Source: an uncultured Prevotellaceae bacterium
GTDB taxonomy: Bacteria > Bacteroidota > Bacteroidia > Bacteroidales > Bacteroidaceae
Assembly (NCBI GenBank): GCA_900316285.1
Contig: ONCG01000019.1
Coordinates: 1-64,000 of the forward strand
Length of the DNA: 64,000 bases
Direction of reading: 5' to 3'
Below are positions 60,032-64,000 of this stretch, in pieces. The notes under the pieces were generated by a model. The model was not told the DNA's origin. It searched no databases and saw only the letters and a list, made by a program, of their open reading frames with translations. The position numbers and the translations under genes were made by a program. Positions within the stretch are counted from its first letter, which is position 1. Each line of letters starts with the position of its first letter.

Positions 60032-61435
60032 ATGACAGAAACAATCGAACAAAAAGGCTTCTACAAGCTTTCGTGGCTCCAGCGCATTGGCTTCGGCTCT
60101 GGCGACCTGGCGCAGAACCTCATCTTCCAGACAGTAGCATGCTACTTGATGATTTACCTTACAACAGTATTGAAGATCAACCCGGCTTTTGTCAGCGGAC
60201 TGATCCTTACTGTTCGACTCATTGACTGTTTTTGGAGTCCTATTGTAGGGCGCTATATCGACAATCGCAACCCGAAGTTAGGCAAGTATCGTACCTATCT
60301 CCTCTATGGTGGTATTCCTCTCACCGTTGCCGCTTGCTTGTTGATGCTTCCGCAGGTAGCTACATGGTCGATGGCGATGAAGATGATCTATGCGACAGTC
60401 AGCTATACTGTTCTGAGCATGATCTATTCGGTCGTGAATATACCATATGGCTCCATCATGGCAAGTATGACCCGCGACAACGATGAAGTGCTTATCCTTA
60501 CTTCCACACGTATGGTCTGTGCCAATATCGGTCAGATTGTTGTTCAGGCAGGCTTCCCCATCGGCCTCGCCATGTGTGTTCACACGGCCATTGACTGGAA
60601 TCAGGCTACCTTTATGGCTATTGGTACGATTCCCGCCTTCATCATTCTGCCTCTGATGCCCGTGTTGAAGAAGTGGCTGGGCAAGAAGGGACTTTACTAT
60701 ACACTCCTCGCCATCGGCTTGATTGGATTTGCCATCTTGTTCACCATTGGTAAGTTCTTCGATGTAGCTGGCCTCAACACGCTGGTTCAGACCGCAAAGG
60801 TGATGACGGGAGTTGGACTCCTTGTCGGTTCTCTGATGTGGGCGTTGGTTCCTGAAGTCATCACCGAGGCAGAGTATCGTACGGGAAACAGACCTGCAGC
60901 CACTGTGAATGCACTTGCCGGTGTAGCCTTCAAGGCTGGTTTCTCGATTGCCGGTTGGATTACTCCGTTGGTAATGGGAATGATTGGCTTTAACTTTGCC
61001 AGCGAAGAGTCGGCTCTGCCTACCGCACCAGGTGCTTGGTTTACGGTCACCTGTGTGTTTGCGCTCGTCGGCTTTGTGCTCTTGATGCTTTGCTTCATGG
61101 GCAGCAAGGAGAATATCACCACAACTCCGGAGAAGCCGGTTTCATTCCGTGAGATGTGGGAGGAATTCAAGGCAAACAAGTGTCTTCAGCTTGTGTTGAG
61201 TATCTTTGTCGTGGTGTTCCTCGCATCGTTCATCAGCGCACCTGTGAATGCCTACTATCCGAAGTTGGCAAATTATTCTGAGATTGCACAGAATGCCATT
61301 CTGTTGTTCACGACGATCATTCCTGCCATCCTTCTGCTTGTTGTTGGCTACCTCATCTATAAGTATCCTCTCACCGATGAGCGCCTCGACGAAATCAACA
61401 AGGAGATCGAAGCAAGAAACAAGGTAACAAGGTAA
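60032..61435 (+). CDS. GPH-family (glycoside-pentoside-hexuronide) sugar symporter, MFS fold
   Basis: 467 residues, 12 predicted helices, starting MTETIEQKGFYKLSWLQRIGF. SGLILTVRLIDCFWSPIVGRYIDNR is the conserved GPH loop, and IPYGSIMASMTRDNDE follows the fourth helix. It would import xylosides, uronides or short oligosaccharides with a cation. It sits directly upstream of GH43 and GH67. The TTG at 59975 is in frame but the ATG at 60032 fits the family. A -7-like TAATTTTG is at 59963-59970. Confidence 0.9.
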   Translation: MTETIEQKGFYKLSWLQRIGFGSGDLAQNLIFQTVACYLMIYLTTVLKINPAFVSGLILTVRLIDCFWSPIVGRYIDNRNPKLGKYRTYLLYGGIPLTVAACLLMLPQVATWSMAMKMIYATVSYTVLSMIYSVVNIPYGSIMASMTRDNDEVLILTSTRMVCANIGQIVVQAGFPIGLAMCVHTAIDWNQATFMAIGTIPAFIILPLMPVLKKWLGKKGLYYTLLAIGLIGFAILFTIGKFFDVAGLNTLVQTAKVMTGVGLLVGSLMWALVPEVITEAEYRTGNRPAATVNALAGVAFKAGFSIAGWITPLVMGMIGFNFASEESALPTAPGAWFTVTCVFALVGFVLLMLCFMGSKENITTTPEKPVSFREMWEEFKANKCLQLVLSIFVVVFLASFISAPVNAYYPKLANYSEIAQNAILLFTTIIPAILLLVVGYLIYKYPLTDERLDEINKEIEARNKVTR

Positions 61436-61640
61436 CAAAGTAACAAAGGACCACGAGCTCTGCTCGCTTTCGTAGCGTAGCGGAGAAAGAACAAAGTGAC
61501 AAAGGACCACGGCGACGAAGGAGACGCTTTCGTAACGCAGTGGAGAAAGAACATAATAACAAACTTCCAGTGTTTCGTATGTTGCGATACCATCGCAACT
61601 TCTCAACTCTCCACCCTCACCCATCAAAACCTCAAAACTC
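61436..61640. repeat. Repeats between the symporter and GH43
   Basis: GTAACAAx 8-bp repeats (about 61425-61447) are followed by two CTTTCGTA...GAGAAAGAAC elements (about 61468-61491 and 61529-61551). No gene is seen. Confidence 0.65.
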
Positions 61641-62672
61641 ATGAAACCCCGCTATCTTTTCCCCAGCGATTATATGGCCGACCCTGCGGCCAAAGTGTTT
61701 AACGGCAAGCTCTACATCTATCCCTCCCACGACCGCGAGTGCGACAACGTGTTCGACGACGACGGCGGCCACTTCCAGATGCGCGACTACCATGTGTTGT
61801 CGTTCGACGACGTCGAGACCGGTCCTGTCACCGATCATGGCGTCATCCTCGACCAAGACCAGGTGGCCTGGGTGGAGAAGCAGATGTGGGACAGCGATGT
61901 CGTAGAGAAGAACGGCAAGTACTATCTCGTCTTCTCGGCAAAGGACTATAACGGCGAATTCCATCTTGGCGTGGCCATCGCCGATAAGCCCGAAGGCCCG
62001 TTCATCCCACAGGAGCACCCCATCCGTGGCGCCTATAGCATCGACCCGTGTGTGTTCAAGGACGACGACGGCACCGTCTACTGCTACTATGGTGGTCTGT
62101 GGGGCGGACAGCTTCAGTGGCATGTTCCCCTGAGTGTGAACCCCGTCATGCAGCCCGACACCGACCCTGCTCCTGCAGGATATGTCGACCTCGGCCATGC
62201 TTCCGATAAGAAAACAGAACTCTGGGCTCCCGCCGATGCACCCGCCCTGACGAGTTTCGTAGCCCGCATGACCGACGATGTGCTGCAGTTCACCGAGGCT
62301 CCGCGCCCCGTGGTCATCGTCGACAAGGATGGAAAGCCCTTGAAGGCCAGCGACCCGCACCGCTTCTTCGAGGCATCGTGGATGCATAAGTACAACGGTA
62401 AATACTACTTCTCCTATTCCACCGGCGACAGCCACTTCCTCTGCTATGCCATTGGCGACACGCCTTACGGACCGTTCACCTATCAGGGTGTCATCCTCGA
62501 TCCCGTTGTAGGTTGGACCACGCATCATAGCATTGTGGAGTTCAAAGGCCAGTGGTATCTGTTCTATCACGACTGCGTGCCCTCGAACGACATCACCCAT
62601 CTGCGTTCGCTGAAGGTGCAGCGCCTGTTCTATAACCCCGATGGAACCATTCAGAAAGTAGTGAACGAATGA
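61641..62672 (+). CDS. Glycoside hydrolase family 43 (beta-xylosidase/arabinofuranosidase type)
   Basis: 343 residues, a single five-bladed propeller without signal peptide, so cytoplasmic. Catalytic acidic residues are recognisable in MADPAAKVF (base Asp about 13), YSIDPCVF (pKa-modulating Asp about 135) and [10 protein letters not shown] (acid Glu about 246). It would trim xylose or arabinose from imported oligosaccharides. Its stop overlaps the GH67 start (ATGA). Confidence 0.92.
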   Translation: MKPRYLFPSDYMADPAAKVFNGKLYIYPSHDRECDNVFDDDGGHFQMRDYHVLSFDDVETGPVTDHGVILDQDQVAWVEKQMWDSDVVEKNGKYYLVFSAKDYNGEFHLGVAIADKPEGPFIPQEHPIRGAYSIDPCVFKDDDGTVYCYYGGLWGGQLQWHVPLSVNPVMQPDTDPAPAGYVDLGHASDKKTELWAPADAPALTSFVARMTDDVLQFTEAPRPVVIVDKDGKPLKASDPHRFFEASWMHKYNGKYYFSYSTGDSHFLCYAIGDTPYGPFTYQGVILDPVVGWTTHHSIVEFKGQWYLFYHDCVPSNDITHLRSLKVQRLFYNPDGTIQKVVNE

Positions 62673-64000
62673 GCAGTCGAATGGTAATTACTCCCCTTCA
62701 TACGGGGAGGGCAGGCAGGAGGGCAGGTCTCCTTCTCCTCCTCTTCATCTGGACTGCACTTGGGCTCCACGCCGAGGACGGCAGCCGCTTGTGGCTGCGT
62801 GGCGACATGCCCAAGGACATCACATTGAAGATTGATCCCACGATGCCCGACGACGACGGCTATCGCATCAGCGGCCGCACCGTCACCGCCCGCACCCAGC
62901 TGGGACTGCTCTATGGCCGCTATGCCCTGCTGCGTGGTGAACAAGGCGAGTCGCACCCGTACTTCAAGCTGCGCATCCTGAACCACTGGGACAACCTCGA
63001 TGGCAGCATTGAGCGCGGCTATGCCGGTAAGAGCATCTTCTGGGACCTCACCTCCGATAAGAAGGAGCCTGCTGTCATCAACCGCGAACGCATTGAGCGC
63101 TATGCCGAGGCCAACGCGTCTATTGGCATCAACGGCACGGTGTTGAACAACGTGAACGCCTCGCCGAAGATGCTCACGCGCCCGTATATTAATAAGGTGA
63201 AAGAGATTGCCGACATCCTGCGCCCGTGGGGCATACGTGTTTATCTCTCTGTGAACTTCGGATCGCCGAAGGCATTGGGCGACCTGCCTACTGCCGACCC
63301 ACTCAACAAGCGCGTGCAGCAATGGTGGCAGCGCAAGGCAAAGGAAATCTATCAGCTCATTCCCGACTTCGGTGGCTTCCTCGTGAAAGCAAATAGCGAG
63401 GGGCAGCCAGGTCCGTTCGACTATGGTCGCACGCATGCCGACGGTGCGAACATGCTCGCCGATGCCCTGAAGCCTTATGGTGGCATCGTGATGTGGCGTT
63501 CGTTCGTCTACGGTGCAAAGCACAAGGGCGAAGATCGTGTCATGCAGGCCGTCAGCGAGTTTGCTGAACTCGACGGACAGTTCCGCCCGAACGTCATCCT
63601 GCAATCGAAGAACGGACCGCTCGACTTCCAGCCGCGCGAGCCCTATGCTCCCATCTTCGACCAGATGCAGCACACACCGCAGATGGCAGAACTGCAGATC
63701 ACACAGGAATACCTCGGACAGAGCGTCCACCTGGTCTATCTTGCTCCGATGTGGAAGGAGTTCTTCTCGTTTGTCAGCCCGAGCCGCCTCACAGGCATCG
63801 CCGGCGTTGCAAACATCGGTAAAGACCGCAACTGGTGTGGACACCACTTCGCACAGGCCAACTGGTATGCCTTTGGCCGACTCGCATGGAATCCGTCGCT
63901 CTCTTCTCGCCAGATTGCCGAGGAGTGGTGGCGGCAAACTTTCAGCCCCTCGGGAGAAACTGCTGGTCAGGAAGTAGCATCCACGACTCCCCTCTCTGCT
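62669..64000 (+). CDS. Glycoside hydrolase family 67 alpha-glucuronidase (partial, runs off the window)
   Basis: 444 residues are visible and the frame is open at the window edge. The family removes 4-O-methyl-glucuronic acid from xylo-oligosaccharides. [21 protein letters not shown] (about 242-262), [16 protein letters not shown] and [18 protein letters not shown] are clear GH67 signatures. The N-terminus [20 protein letters not shown] is encoded by a C-rich palindromic repeat (about 62685-62730) and precedes a hydrophobic [14 protein letters not shown] signal core, so export is likely. Translation is coupled to GH43 by the ATGA overlap. Confidence 0.93.
   Translation, partial: MSSRMVITPLHTGRAGRRAGLLLLLFIWTALGLHAEDGSRLWLRGDMPKDITLKIDPTMPDDDGYRISGRTVTARTQLGLLYGRYALLRGEQGESHPYFKLRILNHWDNLDGSIERGYAGKSIFWDLTSDKKEPAVINRERIERYAEANASIGINGTVLNNVNASPKMLTRPYINKVKEIADILRPWGIRVYLSVNFGSPKALGDLPTADPLNKRVQQWWQRKAKEIYQLIPDFGGFLVKANSEGQPGPFDYGRTHADGANMLADALKPYGGIVMWRSFVYGAKHKGEDRVMQAVSEFAELDGQFRPNVILQSKNGPLDFQPREPYAPIFDQMQHTPQMAELQITQEYLGQSVHLVYLAPMWKEFFSFVSPSRLTGIAGVANIGKDRNWCGHHFAQANWYAFGRLAWNPSLSSRQIAEEWWRQTFSPSGETAGQEVASTTPLSA

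Overview
The window looks like chromosome of a Bacteroidales bacterium, most likely a Prevotella-type member of the Prevotellaceae. The evidence is the gene content: SusC/SusD with an ECF sigma/FecR pair, DUF4843, PKD-like and DUF6242/DUF6089 proteins, a smalltalk-type miniprotein, a GxxExxY protein, and a BamA-Skp-MurI cluster. Promoters also read as the Bacteroidetes TTTG-N19/20-TAnnTTTG type. No rRNA, tRNA, CRISPR array, transposase or integrase was seen. GC was not computed.

Layout. 1-1434: tail of an HU-like DNA-binding protein, a smalltalk-like peptide and an M15 peptidase. 2008-7258: DsbD, a cysteine desulfidase-type protein, a DUF2442-HTH protein and a secreted endonuclease/exonuclease/phosphatase. 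7520-16894 (minus): citrate metabolism, transcribed citD-citE-citF-citX-citC/citG fusion-acn-icd, with a GxxExxY cassette inserted between acn and icd. 17118-20307: a secreted protein of uncertain function and a PfkB sugar kinase. 20319-30788: ECF sigma and FecR (minus) facing SusC-SusD-DUF4843-PKD-like-TlpA (plus), a self-regulated outer-membrane uptake locus. 30962-40000: inositol-phosphate synthase, tryptophanase with a possible leader peptide, a Na/Pi symporter, nucleoside kinase, GH18 and uracil phosphoribosyltransferase. 40725-48420: a secreted modular protein, a GH31 enzyme and PEP carboxykinase. 48540-49087: a long 22-bp repeat array and a candidate small RNA. 49224-57860: DUF6242-DUF6089-uppS-bamA-three ompH-murI, an envelope cluster. 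57896-64000: an SGNH acetylesterase, a GPH sugar symporter, GH43 and a GH67 alpha-glucuronidase cut by the window end, consistent with glucuronoxylan use.

The intergenic DNA is unusual. It holds (i) four arrays of exactly 22-bp units (8, 13, 12 and 13 units, no indels) in which a short dyad stays in phase while its sequence changes; (ii) a PD-(D/E)XK-like GxxExxY gene with no spare bases between 38-bp inverted repeats, each arm being two A/T-rich dyads exactly 22 bp apart; (iii) C-rich palindromic elements, several inside reading frames (dsbD, the desulfidase gene, the gene at 17118, the signal peptides of bamA and GH67); (iv) degenerate short tandem repeats of period 7, 8, 9 and 10; and (v) a portable promoter module upstream of three unrelated genes. 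The 22-bp grammar shared by the arrays and by the ends of the GxxExxY cassette is the best candidate here for an undescribed system. Any functional link between them is inference.
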